Below, piece after piece: positions 1-8,360 of a DNA stretch of 64,000 nt (its first letter is position 1; each line of letters opens with the position of its first letter). Origin of the DNA: an uncultured Verrucomicrobiota bacterium (GTDB lineage Bacteria > Verrucomicrobiota > Verrucomicrobiia > Limisphaerales > UBA1319). The notes below the pieces were generated by a model. The model was not told where the DNA came from. It was given only the letters and a program-made list of their open reading frames with translations, and made no database searches. The stretch lies in the NCBI GenBank assembly GCA_903845125.1, contig CAIMWS010000463.1:1-64000 (forward strand). The letters are read 5' to 3'. A program made the position numbers and the translations under genes.

Positions 1-706
1 CCCGTGTGTAAGCGGCGTAGCGCCCGGGTTCCGAGGTCAGTTTGGCTCGAACCTCCTTGGCGAACTCGTCGTCGGGATTGGCGGCAAGCCATCGGCGCAT
101 GGTGAGCCATTTGGCGGCCTCGTATCGGTCCCAGCCGTCCTGGTCAGCCAGGACCATTTCCACGACGTCGCAGCCAAGGCGGCCGAAAGAGGCGAGCAGT
201 TCTGGAAGCAGGAGAAAGTCGGAGATGGAGCTGGCAAGACATCCCTGGGCAACACCTTCCGACGGAGGCAACTGCCGCCAGTAGGGCTCACCGATGAGGA
301 TGATCCCGCCGGGGCGCAGGCTCCGGGCCAGAAGGCTGATGGTGCCGGCGGCTCCCCCGCCGATCCAGGTGGCGCCGAGACAGGCTGCCACACCCACCTT
401 CTCTTCAGAGACGTAGCCGGCCGCATCGCCATGGATGAACTGGACGCGATCGGCGACACCGAGTTCTTCAGCACGTCGTTTCGCCTGCGCAGTGAACAAC
501 GGGCTCAGGTCGATGCCGGTGCCGAGGATGCCGTGGTCGCGGGCCCAGGTGCACAGCATCTCCCCCGAACCGCTGCCGAGGTCCAGCACGCGGGTCCCTG
601 TTTCCAGACGCAGCGCCGCCCCGAGGGTGGCGAGCTTTTCGGGTGTGATCGGGTTGTGGATGCGGTGAGCACTTTCAGTGATGTTGAATATTCGTGGGAT
701 GTCCAT
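1..706 (-). CDS. YjhP-like class I SAM-dependent methyltransferase (3' end outside window)
   Basis: Transfers a methyl group from SAM; substrate unknown. I read this gene directly from the minus strand. It starts at the ATG at 706-704 (MDIPRIFNITESAHRIHNP) and stays open to the window edge, giving 235 codons. Motif I of the Rossmann methyltransferase fold is clear (VLDLGSGSGEML, about residues 40-51), followed by GTGIDLS, a FIHGDAAGY motif and LRPGGIILIGEPYWRQLP. This pattern matches the roughly 250-residue family that includes E. coli YjhP, so only the last 20 or so residues are probably missing. It lies 14 bp downstream of a truncated kinase on the same strand. The family is strongly conserved between distant bacteria, which suggests horizontal transfer, but that is inference. 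Confidence 0.88.
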   Translation of the reverse strand, partial: MDIPRIFNITESAHRIHNPITPEKLATLGAALRLETGTRVLDLGSGSGEMLCTWARDHGILGTGIDLSPLFTAQAKRRAEELGVADRVQFIHGDAAGYVSEEKVGVAACLGATWIGGGAAGTISLLARSLRPGGIILIGEPYWRQLPPSEGVAQGCLASSISDFLLLPELLASFGRLGCDVVEMVLADQDGWDRYEAAKWLTMRRWLAANPDDEFAKEVRAKLTSEPGRYAAYTR

Positions 707-720
707 GGTGATACAGTTCG

Positions 721-1125
721 TTACGAGGGTGGTACCGCGCAGAGCTGCTCGACGAGCGGCCTCGAGCATTCCCAGCTCAAAAACGGCCCGGGTGATTGCA
801 CCCGCAAACTCCCGAGGTGGGGGCCATCCACATATTCCAGGGAGATGAACGGGGCTTCACCCCCGGCAGGGTGGAGGTCCTGGATGCGTAGGATAGGCGG
901 ATGCGACAGCTTGCGGCTCTGGAGGGTTTCGCGCTGCAATGCATCCAGGGCGGCCACATCCTGATGAATTTCCGGGGGCAGGAACTTGAGGGCAGACTGT
1001 TCGTTGAGACGGCCGTCCTGGGCCAGCCATACTTCGCCCATGCCACCCCGGCCCAGCAGCTTGAGGAGGGTGAAGCGTCCGGTGCCGGCCGTCTGCCCCG
1101 GGGTCAATGCCTGGCTCATTTTCAT
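721..1125 (-). pseudogene. Truncated Ser/Thr protein kinase (N-lobe only)
   Basis: A 134-residue product holds only the N-lobe of a Hanks-type kinase. It has the glycine loop GRGGMGEV, the ATP-anchoring lysine in ALKF, the alpha-C glutamate region (LQRET) and the hinge segment EYVDGPHL. It stops just after QLCAVPPS, where the intact neighbour at 1240-3456 continues with its GALAYAHAHG helix and HRDLKPAN catalytic loop. No catalytic loop, DFG or C-lobe follows; the sequence after the stop is the methyltransferase start. It is head-to-head with the intact paralogue and clearly related to it. It is most likely a gene remnant, though a short regulatory ATP-binding protein cannot be excluded. An internal ATG at 1119 is an alternative start. 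Confidence 0.75.
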
Positions 1126-1190
1126 AGGAAGAATGGATTTTGCCCAATCCAGCGCCTGCCGCCAAGCTTTAACTTCGGTTGGGTTTGGCC

Positions 1191-1219
1191 TTGAACGGCA
1201 CTTTTTGCACAGTTATAAT
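1191..1219 (+). promoter_or_regulatory. Sigma70-type promoter of the kinase gene
   Basis: TTGAAC at 1191-1196 and a perfect TATAAT at 1214-1219 are separated by 17 bp. Transcription would start near 1226, about 14 nt before the ATG at 1240, and the leader carries a purine-rich AAGGGCG ribosome-binding site. This is the best promoter match seen in the window. Confidence 0.75.
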
Positions 1220-1239
1220 CAACCCACACGAAGGGCGAA

Positions 1240-3456
1240 ATGACTAGCGGCCAGGAATTCAAACCCGGACAGCCGATGGGCGCAGGACGCTATACCCTGA
1301 CGCGGCAGCTGGGCCAGGGTGGCATGGGGTTGGTATGGCTGGCCCGGGACGAACGCCTGCGCAAGGAGGTGGCCTTGAAATTCATCCCACCGGCGGTTCA
1401 GCAGGAGCCCGACTGCATCGAGGATCTGCGGCGTGAAACCGCGCGCGCCCAGCTGTTATCCCACCCGAACATTGTCCGCATCCACGACTTGCACGAGTTT
1501 CCCGAGGAACCGGTTTTTATTTCCATGGAATATGTGGCGGGCCGGACGCTGGACGAATTGCGCCGCCAGCAGCCGAACCTGGTGTTCCGCTGGGAAACCA
1601 TCCGACCTTGGGTGGGCCAGCTATGCGGCGCGCTGGCCTACGCGCATGCCCACGGAGTCATTCACCGCGACTTGAAACCGGCCAACATGCTGGTGGACCA
1701 GGACGGGATGCTGAAGCTGGCGGACTTTGGGATTGCGGCCATGGTGAGCGATTCGATGAGCCGGATTTCCGTGCGCGAACCGACCAGCGGCACGCTGGCT
1801 TACATGAGCCCGCAGCAACTGCTGGGCCAGACCCCCAGCGCAGCCGATGACATTTATGCATTGGGATCCACGCTGTATCATTTGCTGACCAGCCAGCCGC
1901 CCTTTCGCATGGGGAACATTACCTACCAGGTGATCCACATCATGCCCAGCTTGATGGATAAACGGTTGTCGGAGCTGGGATTGGCCAATTCCATTCCACC
2001 CGAAGTGGCCTCCATGGTCATGGCCTGCCTGGCCAAAGAGGCTGAGCAACGCCCGCCGAGTGTCCGGGCCATGGCAGAATGGATTCAACTGCCGCCGGTG
2101 GCAACAACGCCCGGGGCAGGATTGGATGGCGGCACCGTTCCCGCGGGGGCCAAAGCCCAGGCGGCACCGGCAGCCGCGATGAATGGGACGTCAGAACCGA
2201 TGGTGCAGGATCCGCACCCGCCAGATGCCAATGAAGCGGGAACGCCGGAAGAGCAGATCTGCTGGGAGGGGGGAACCTGTTTGGCTCATTACGTCCCCGG
2301 GCTTCTGTATGCGGCGGCCTGGTTCCTGGCCTGGGGCATGGTCAGATCGCGGATGGAAGAGATCATCAACCTGGCCAGCGGGATTTCGACCGGTGAAGGG
2401 AAAACTCTCGCCCTGGAGCTGGCGGGTTATTCACGCTATTTCTGCTGGATGACCTACGGATTTTCCTGTTTATGCGTCTGGGGCATCCTGCGCCGGGTGC
2501 TGGAATTCCTGAACGCCCGCATTTGCATCACCACCCGGCGGATCAAGCTTAAGTCGGGGGCGCTTTCCCAAACCACGAGCCACATCGACCTGGCGCGCAT
2601 CAAGGACACAGCGATGTGGCAACCGCTGCTGGGCCGGGTTTTCAATTACTCCAATATCCGGCTGGTTGCCACGGACAGCGTGGCTGACGTGTTGCTTTGG
2701 GCCGTGCCGGACGGCGAAGCGAAACTGGAAATGATCCAGGCCGCCATGGCTGCGGCCACCACACCCGGGGCGTCCCGCCCGCCGACGGTGCCAGAGGCCG
2801 CCCCCAACCGGCCACCCACTGTGGTGAACCAGGATGCGGCACCGCCGGAAACCGTTGAGCCGGGAGGGCAGGAGGAGCGGGTCTGCTGGGAGGGACGGCC
2901 CTGTTTTGCGCATTACGTTCCCGGACTGCTGTGGGCGGCAGCCTGGGGCCTCGTCTGGGCCAGGACGGCATCCCGATGGGATGGAATATATGGTTTAGTG
3001 GACCGGATGTGGGCCGGAGAAGGGAAGGCCCTCGCCCTGAAGCTCGAAGGTATTTCCCCCTATTTTTCCAGCGTGGCCTATGGCCTGGCTGGATTGTGCA
3101 TCTGGAGCATCGTGTGCCGCATCCTGAAATACCTGAACGCCTATTTTTTCATCACCACCCGCCGGATCCGGATCAAGATGGGGACCTTCTCACAAACCAG
3201 CAGCCAGATCGAACTGGCGCGGGTGAAGGACATCGTGACCTGGCAGCCGATCCTGGGCCGGATTTTCAATTACTCCCATGTCCGGCTGATCTTGACTGGC
3301 GATGCGGTGGCCGATGTGTTGTATGCCGTGCCGGATGGGGAAAACAAATTGGAGCTGGCCCTGGCGGCGGCCCGGCAGACCACGCCCGAAACCGGAAGCG
3401 GCTCCGTTCAGCCGGGCCAAAAGAATTTCAGCCGCCCGGCCAACGCAAGCCTTTGA
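1240..3456 (+). CDS. Ser/Thr protein kinase with two C-terminal membrane-PH (bPH2-like) modules
   Basis: A 738-residue Hanks-type kinase that should phosphorylate Ser/Thr on unknown partners at the inner membrane. The kinase domain (about 17-285) has the glycine loop GQGGMG (25-30), Lys47 in VALKF, HRDLKPAN (142-149) and DFG (162-164). A Pro/Ala-rich linker follows. Residues 337-505 and 546-712 are two copies of one module. Each starts with a CWEG motif and two hydrophobic segments and ends in a beta-rich block with TTRRIK/R, LARI/VKD, WQPxLGRxFNYS and AVPDGE. This block resembles the bacterial PH domain bPH_2 (YdbS/DUF304 type). Most bacterial kinases of this class have one transmembrane helix and extracellular repeats, so this tail is unusual. 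Its last 29 bp overlap the end of the convergent cyclase gene. Confidence 0.9.
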   Translation: MTSGQEFKPGQPMGAGRYTLTRQLGQGGMGLVWLARDERLRKEVALKFIPPAVQQEPDCIEDLRRETARAQLLSHPNIVRIHDLHEFPEEPVFISMEYVAGRTLDELRRQQPNLVFRWETIRPWVGQLCGALAYAHAHGVIHRDLKPANMLVDQDGMLKLADFGIAAMVSDSMSRISVREPTSGTLAYMSPQQLLGQTPSAADDIYALGSTLYHLLTSQPPFRMGNITYQVIHIMPSLMDKRLSELGLANSIPPEVASMVMACLAKEAEQRPPSVRAMAEWIQLPPVATTPGAGLDGGTVPAGAKAQAAPAAAMNGTSEPMVQDPHPPDANEAGTPEEQICWEGGTCLAHYVPGLLYAAAWFLAWGMVRSRMEEIINLASGISTGEGKTLALELAGYSRYFCWMTYGFSCLCVWGILRRVLEFLNARICITTRRIKLKSGALSQTTSHIDLARIKDTAMWQPLLGRVFNYSNIRLVATDSVADVLLWAVPDGEAKLEMIQAAMAAATTPGASRPPTVPEAAPNRPPTVVNQDAAPPETVEPGGQEERVCWEGRPCFAHYVPGLLWAAAWGLVWARTASRWDGIYGLVDRMWAGEGKALALKLEGISPYFSSVAYGLAGLCIWSIVCRILKYLNAYFFITTRRIRIKMGTFSQTSSQIELARVKDIVTWQPILGRIFNYSHVRLILTGDAVADVLYAVPDGENKLELALAAARQTTPETGSGSVQPGQKNFSRPANASL
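2248..3375 (+). repeat. Intragenic tandem duplication encoding two bPH2-like modules
   Basis: The segments 2248-2754 and 2875-3375 encode homologous modules of about 168 residues within the kinase gene. They share CWEG, HYVPGLL, the TTRRI motif and WQP(L/I)LGR(V/I)FNYS. The copies have diverged at many positions, so the duplication is not recent. Confidence 0.85.
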
Positions 3457-5005
3457 GCCGGTACGCCGGCAGGTTTCCCTCCTGGGAAGGCACGGTGGTC
3501 TTTTCCGCCTGCACTTCCCCATAGACCCGCTGGTAAAGGTCGGCACTGAGGATTATTTCGCCGGCCCCGGCGGCGTCGCAATAACGGCAAGCGCGGTTCA
3601 CGGGATCGCCAATGACGGTGTATTCGAGCCGGTCGACGGTGCCAATGAAACCGTGAAACACCTCGCCGCAATGCAGGCCCACGCGCATTTCGCAGTTGAT
3701 ATCGCCGCGCTTGGATCGGAGCTGGCTGGTCGCGCGCACCGCCTCCTGGATTTCCCACGCGGCCCGGATCGCCTCGCCATACTGTTTGGGATCGGGGTCC
3801 GGGCTGCCGAAGACGGCCAGCGCGGCGTCGCCAATGAATTTGTCCAAAGTACCCTCGTGCCGGAGAATGATTTCCACCACGGGCTGAAGATAGTCGTTCA
3901 ACAGGTCCACCACGTCATGAGCGTCCATGGTGGAGGATTTCCTGGTAAAACCGACGAGGTCGCAGAAAAGGATGGCCACCTCCGATTTGACGCCGCCGGG
4001 ACGCAGTTTGCCGTGGCGGGCCTGCGCGATCAACGTGGCGCGGACTTTGGTGGAGAAATTGGCCAGGAGGCGATCCACCAGGCGCTGGCTCCGCTCGAGG
4101 TCGTCCCGGCGTTGCTGCTCGCTCAGGGCCATCGCGGCGTAGTGCCCGATAGCCAGCAGAAACTTCAGATCCTCTTCCTGGAACGAATCGGCTGCCTCCG
4201 GGCTGTCCACGCAGATGACCCCAAAAACCTGGCCCTGCCATTCCAACGGCGCATACATCCCGTGCATGATCTGATGCTGGCGGGCGCTGCGGCTGGGATC
4301 CCCGGACTCGCTCGAATGCCAAAGGAAGCCCCGCCGCTCGGTCAACGCACGCCGGGCCAGAGTTTCGCTCACGGCCGGTTCATCGGTGGAAACGTAGGCC
4401 TTGAGCAGCAAGGCATCCTGTCTGGGATCGCGCAGGAGCAGCGCGCCCCGCCGGGCGTTGGGGATGACACTCACCACGCGGTCCATGATCAGCTGGAGCA
4501 GCGCACTGTGATTCGCCTGGGCGCCAAACTGCGCCGGCAAATCCAGCAGCAACCGGAGCCGCATTTCGGCCGGCGAGCCGGAGGCTGCCGCGCTGCCAAA
4601 CCAGGGGCCGCCGGTGTCCAGCATCCGGGTGATTTGCAGGCTGGTCGCGGGCGGGCCAGGTTCGGAGGCTGGCGGCGGTGACGAGCCATCCGCACCGGAC
4701 AAAACCGTAACGCGCAGAGTGGTTTCGCCGATCCTGATCATATCCTCAGGATTAAGCCGGCACTCGCCCTGGCCGCGGATTTCGCACCCGTTGACCTGGG
4801 TGCCGTAGGTGCTGCCCAAATCCGCCAGGCAGACCACGCCGTTCCGGACTTCAAGGACTGCGTGCTGACGGGATACGAAGGGGTCCGCCGCCAGGTCCAG
4901 AATGGAGCCAGCCGCTTCGGCGAACCGGCCGATAAACAGGCGGTTGGCATCGAACTCGCGGACGGTTTCCGTGCCCTTGTAAGCCAGCGTGATTTGCAGT
5001 GCCAT
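3428..5005 (-). CDS. FHA-GAF-class III adenylate cyclase
   Basis: A 525-residue cytoplasmic protein predicted to make cAMP. Residues 22-100 form an FHA phosphothreonine-binding domain (FIGR, SRQHA, LADLGSTYGTQVNG). Residues about 150-297 form a GAF domain. A helical linker leads to a class III cyclase domain (342-475). The cyclase metal ligands are present (Asp349 in FCDLVGF, Asp393 in FIGD), as are the adenine-specifying pair Lys389/Asp467 and the transition-state residues Asn470 and Arg474, so adenylate cyclase is favoured over guanylate cyclase. I chose the ATG at 5005; a GTG at 5020 would add five residues. The gene converges on the kinase and their ends overlap by 29 bp. An FHA domain beside a kinase suggests control by phosphorylation, which is inference. 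Confidence 0.9.
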   Translation of the reverse strand: MALQITLAYKGTETVREFDANRLFIGRFAEAAGSILDLAADPFVSRQHAVLEVRNGVVCLADLGSTYGTQVNGCEIRGQGECRLNPEDMIRIGETTLRVTVLSGADGSSPPPASEPGPPATSLQITRMLDTGGPWFGSAAASGSPAEMRLRLLLDLPAQFGAQANHSALLQLIMDRVVSVIPNARRGALLLRDPRQDALLLKAYVSTDEPAVSETLARRALTERRGFLWHSSESGDPSRSARQHQIMHGMYAPLEWQGQVFGVICVDSPEAADSFQEEDLKFLLAIGHYAAMALSEQQRRDDLERSQRLVDRLLANFSTKVRATLIAQARHGKLRPGGVKSEVAILFCDLVGFTRKSSTMDAHDVVDLLNDYLQPVVEIILRHEGTLDKFIGDAALAVFGSPDPDPKQYGEAIRAAWEIQEAVRATSQLRSKRGDINCEMRVGLHCGEVFHGFIGTVDRLEYTVIGDPVNRACRYCDAAGAGEIILSADLYQRVYGEVQAEKTTVPSQEGNLPAYRLKGLRWPGG

Positions 5006-5232
5006 ACTTGACCAATCCACTCCCGGTTAAAGGCGGCCCGGGGATTCACCGCCCTCACGGTCCGGACCAATGCGGGAAGCTGCCCGTGTCGAACGCCCGC
5101 AGGTGGCCGCCCATTATTCATAGCATACCATGGGCGGGACTGTAAACGAAAAATCCAACCGCAAAAGCCCGTTGGGAATTCCCTGCCCCCCGACGCCGGG
5201 GGCGATTTTAGCGCCCACCCGAGGGGCAAACC

Positions 5233-5261
5233 TTGACAGGGCGGGCCGGGGATTTCATTGT
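5233..5261 (+). promoter_or_regulatory. Possible promoter of the sulfatase operon
   Basis: A perfect TTGACA at 5233-5238 is followed 17 bp later by a weak -10, CATTGT at 5256-5261. The predicted transcription start coincides with the ATG at 5268, which would make the message leaderless. The weak -10 keeps confidence low. Confidence 0.35.
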
Positions 5262-5267
5262 GGAAAC

Positions 5268-6785
5268 ATGACCAAGATCCAATTCGTTTTCCTGGGCTGG
5301 CTGGTGGCGCTGGCGGGCCAGGCAGCGGAGCCGTTGAGCGGCCGGCGGCCCAACATCGTGTTCATCCTCAGCGACGACCAAGGCTACGGCGACTTCTCCT
5401 GCCACGGGAATCCGGTCCTGAAAACGCCGAACCTGGATCGGATCCACAACGAGAGCGTGCGGTTCACGGATTTCCACGTGAGCCCGACCTGCGCGCCGAC
5501 GCGCAGCGCCTTGCTATCCGGCCGGCACGAGTTCAAGAACGGCGTCACGCACACCATCTTCGAGCGCGAGCGGATGAGCCTGAAGTCCACCACCATCGCG
5601 CAGGTGCTCCGCCAGACGGGCTATACCACGGGGATCTTCGGCAAGTGGCACCTGGGGGACGAAGCGGAATACCAGCCGGGCCGGCGCGGCTTTGACGAGG
5701 TGTTCATCCACGGCGGCGGCGGCATCGGGCAAACCTATCCCGGGTCTTGCGGCGATGCGCCGGGCAACCGCTACCTGGACCCCGCCATCCTGCACAACGG
5801 CCGGTTTGAAAAGACCAAGGGCTATTGCACGGACGTGTTTTTCGCCCAGGCGATGAAATGGATCGGGTCGGTGAAGGACCGCCAGCGGTTTTTCTGCTAC
5901 CTCCCGATGAATGTGCCGCATGCCCCTTTGCAGGTGCCGCCCGGCTATGAGCAGCTTTATGCGGGCCAAACCACGCCGCTGGCCGCGCAGTTCTTCGGCA
6001 TGCTGGCCAACCTGGACGACAACGTGGGACGCCTGCTGGCCCGGCTGCGGGAGTGGAACCTGGAGCGCGACACGCTGGTGATCGTGATGAACGACAACGG
6101 CGGCACCGTGGGCTGCCCGATTTGGAACGCCGGCATGCGGGGGGCCAAAGGCTCGCCGTGGGAAGGGGGCACACGCGCGGCATCGTTCTGGCGGTGGCCG
6201 GGGGTGCTCGAGCCGGGCGTGGTGGACCAACTGGCCGCGCACATCGATTTCTTCCCCACCCTGGCGGAACTGGCCGGAGCGCAGCTGCCGGCGGAACTGG
6301 CCGCCAGCCTGGATGGACGCAGCCTGGCGCCGTTATTGCAGGATCCCAAAGCCGGGTGGCCGGAGCGCTATCTCATCACGCATGTGGGGCGGTGGGCCCG
6401 GGGCCAGGCGGCGGCAGCGAAGTATGCGCACTGCCGCATCCGCAACAGCCGTTACAGCCTGGTGAGCGATGCCCGGGATGGCGCCAGGAAGTGGGAATTA
6501 TTCGACCTCAAGAGCGACTACGGCGAACAAACCGATCTCGCCGCGCAGCGGCCGGAGGTGGTGAAAGAATTCGACGCCGCCTACAGCCAATGGTGGGACG
6601 CGGTCCAGCCGCTGCTGGTGAACGAAAATCTCAACGGCCCCAAGGTGAACCCCTTCAAGGAACTTTATTGGAAACAGTTCGGAGGCGGCCCCACGGCGGC
6701 GGAGCTGCGGGAGATGGACCCCAGCCGCACCGATCTCGGCGGCGCCCCCAAAGCGAAGGCCAAAGCGAAGGCCGGCGGTTCGTAG
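5268..6785 (+). CDS. Exported family S1 sulfatase (Cys type) 1
   Basis: A 505-residue sulfatase that would hydrolyse sulfate esters, probably on a polysaccharide. I chose the ATG at 5268 because it is followed directly by a signal peptide (MTKIQFVFLGWLVALAGQAAE); the open frame extends upstream without a good start. The metal-binding Asp pair is in ILSDDQGYG (36-37), and Cys75 in the CAPTR motif is the residue to be converted to formylglycine. GKWHLGD and NDNGG motifs are present. The C-terminus carries an odd Lys/Ala tail (PKAKAKAKAGGS). It is first in a run of six co-directional secreted enzymes. No formylglycine-generating enzyme is seen in the window. Confidence 0.93.
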   Translation: MTKIQFVFLGWLVALAGQAAEPLSGRRPNIVFILSDDQGYGDFSCHGNPVLKTPNLDRIHNESVRFTDFHVSPTCAPTRSALLSGRHEFKNGVTHTIFERERMSLKSTTIAQVLRQTGYTTGIFGKWHLGDEAEYQPGRRGFDEVFIHGGGGIGQTYPGSCGDAPGNRYLDPAILHNGRFEKTKGYCTDVFFAQAMKWIGSVKDRQRFFCYLPMNVPHAPLQVPPGYEQLYAGQTTPLAAQFFGMLANLDDNVGRLLARLREWNLERDTLVIVMNDNGGTVGCPIWNAGMRGAKGSPWEGGTRAASFWRWPGVLEPGVVDQLAAHIDFFPTLAELAGAQLPAELAASLDGRSLAPLLQDPKAGWPERYLITHVGRWARGQAAAAKYAHCRIRNSRYSLVSDARDGARKWELFDLKSDYGEQTDLAAQRPEVVKEFDAAYSQWWDAVQPLLVNENLNGPKVNPFKELYWKQFGGGPTAAELREMDPSRTDLGGAPKAKAKAKAGGS

Positions 6786-6819
6786 TCCCTGGCAGCCACT
6801 CCCGAACCTCCGACCCGTT

Positions 6820-8322
6820 ATGAACCAAAACCCAGCCGGCCGGCCCAACGCATGGGGTGGACTCGTGAAGCTTTTCGCCCTGGCAGGCACCTTGATGGCC
6901 AGCCTCCTCCATGGCGCCGCGCCGGCCACCCCCGCCCGGCCCAATATCGTATTCATCCTATGCGATGACCTGGGCATTAACGATCTGCACTGTTACGGCC
7001 GCCCGGACCATCATACCCCCAACCTGGACCGGCTGGCCGGCCAGGGGATGCGCTTCACCGCCGCCTATTGCGCCCAGCCCATCTGCTCGCCATCCCGGGC
7101 CGCCATCCTCACCGGCAAGGCGCCCGCCCGCCTGCACTTGACCACCTATTTGCCGGGGCGTCCGGATTGCGCCGCGCAGAAGGTGCTGCATCCGGAAATC
7201 CAGATGCAATTGCCGCTCACCGAGAAGCTGCTGCCCCGGTATTTCAAGGCGGCTGGCTACGTGACGGCCGCCATCGGCAAATGGCACGTGGGCGGCAACG
7301 GTTTCGGGCCGCTGGAGCATGGGTTTGACCTGTATCATCCCGGCCAGGCCAATACGAGGCCTTCCGCCACCGAGGGGGGCAAGGGCGAATACGATTTGAC
7401 CGCCTGCGCGGAGCGCTTTATGGAGACCAACCGGAACCGGCCGTTCCTGATCTACCTGGCGCACAACGCCCCGCATATCCCCTACGACGCCCAGCCCACG
7501 CGCATCGCCGGCAATACCCAGGCCTTCGAACCGGTCTATGCCGCGGTGATCGAAACCATCGATGACACCGTGGGGCGGCTGCTGGCCAGGCTGGAGGCCC
7601 TGCAGCTGGCGGAAAACACCATCGTCATCTTCACCTCGGACAATGGCGGCTTGCACGTGCCCGAGGGGTCCCATGCCCGGATCACGCACAACACTCCCTA
7701 CCGGGCCGGGAAAGGATTCGTCTATGAGGGCGGTTTGCGGATCCCCCTCTTGGTCCGCTGGCCGGGCCGGGTGCCGGCCGGGAAAGTGGTGGACACGCCG
7801 GTGATCAACACCGACTGGGTGCCCACGCTTTTGGAAATGGCCGGGATGCCCCAACCGGCCGGCCTGGACGGAGTGAGCCAGGCGCCGTTGCTGCAAGGGC
7901 GGGGTTCCGCGGCCCAGCGCAGCTTGGGCTGGCATTTCCCGCACTACACCAACCAGGGAAGCCGTCCCAGCGGCGCCCTGCGGGAGGGGAACTGGATGCT
8001 CGTGGAGTATTACGACACGGAAACCGCCGAGCTCTACGACCTGGCCGCCGATCCAGCCGAGGCGCAAAATGTGGCGTTGGCCCATCCCGACCGGGTGGTG
8101 AAGATGCGCGCGGCGCTGGCCGCCTGGCGCGAGGCGAACAGCGCGCAAACCAACCGTCCCAATCCCGGTTTTAATCCTGACCGCTACCGGGAGCTTTACG
8201 AGGAGGTTGATGCCAGCCGGTTTGACCCGCTGGGGGCCAGCCGTGCAGTTTGGGAAAAAATGTGGGCATGGCGCCAGCGGATGAACACCGCGGTGCAGGC
8301 GGGCGCCAAAGGCCGGAAATAA
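6820..8322 (+). CDS. Exported family S1 sulfatase (Cys type) 2
   Basis: A 500-residue sulfatase. A hydrophobic segment at residues 15-34 serves as signal peptide. The catalytic core starts at RPNIVFILCDDLG (metal Asps 49-50), with Cys89 of the CSPSR motif as the formylglycine site. GKWHVGG, SDNGG and the end-of-domain ELYDLAADPAE motif typical of S1 sulfatases are present. It lies 34 bp after sulfatase 1 and 38 bp before sulfatase 3. The three are only distantly similar, which points to different sulfate positions or sugars rather than recent duplication. The C-terminus ends in AGAKGRK. Confidence 0.93.
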   Translation: MNQNPAGRPNAWGGLVKLFALAGTLMASLLHGAAPATPARPNIVFILCDDLGINDLHCYGRPDHHTPNLDRLAGQGMRFTAAYCAQPICSPSRAAILTGKAPARLHLTTYLPGRPDCAAQKVLHPEIQMQLPLTEKLLPRYFKAAGYVTAAIGKWHVGGNGFGPLEHGFDLYHPGQANTRPSATEGGKGEYDLTACAERFMETNRNRPFLIYLAHNAPHIPYDAQPTRIAGNTQAFEPVYAAVIETIDDTVGRLLARLEALQLAENTIVIFTSDNGGLHVPEGSHARITHNTPYRAGKGFVYEGGLRIPLLVRWPGRVPAGKVVDTPVINTDWVPTLLEMAGMPQPAGLDGVSQAPLLQGRGSAAQRSLGWHFPHYTNQGSRPSGALREGNWMLVEYYDTETAELYDLAADPAEAQNVALAHPDRVVKMRAALAAWREANSAQTNRPNPGFNPDRYRELYEEVDASRFDPLGASRAVWEKMWAWRQRMNTAVQAGAKGRK

Positions 8323-8360
8323 GCGGCGGCCGGAGTTAATCCTGAATCTGAAAGGCAGAC

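Noticed and set aside
2248-3375. Recent tandem repeat or assembly duplication in the kinase gene
   Set aside because: The two copies differ at many residues and codons, so they are an old duplication, not an artefact.
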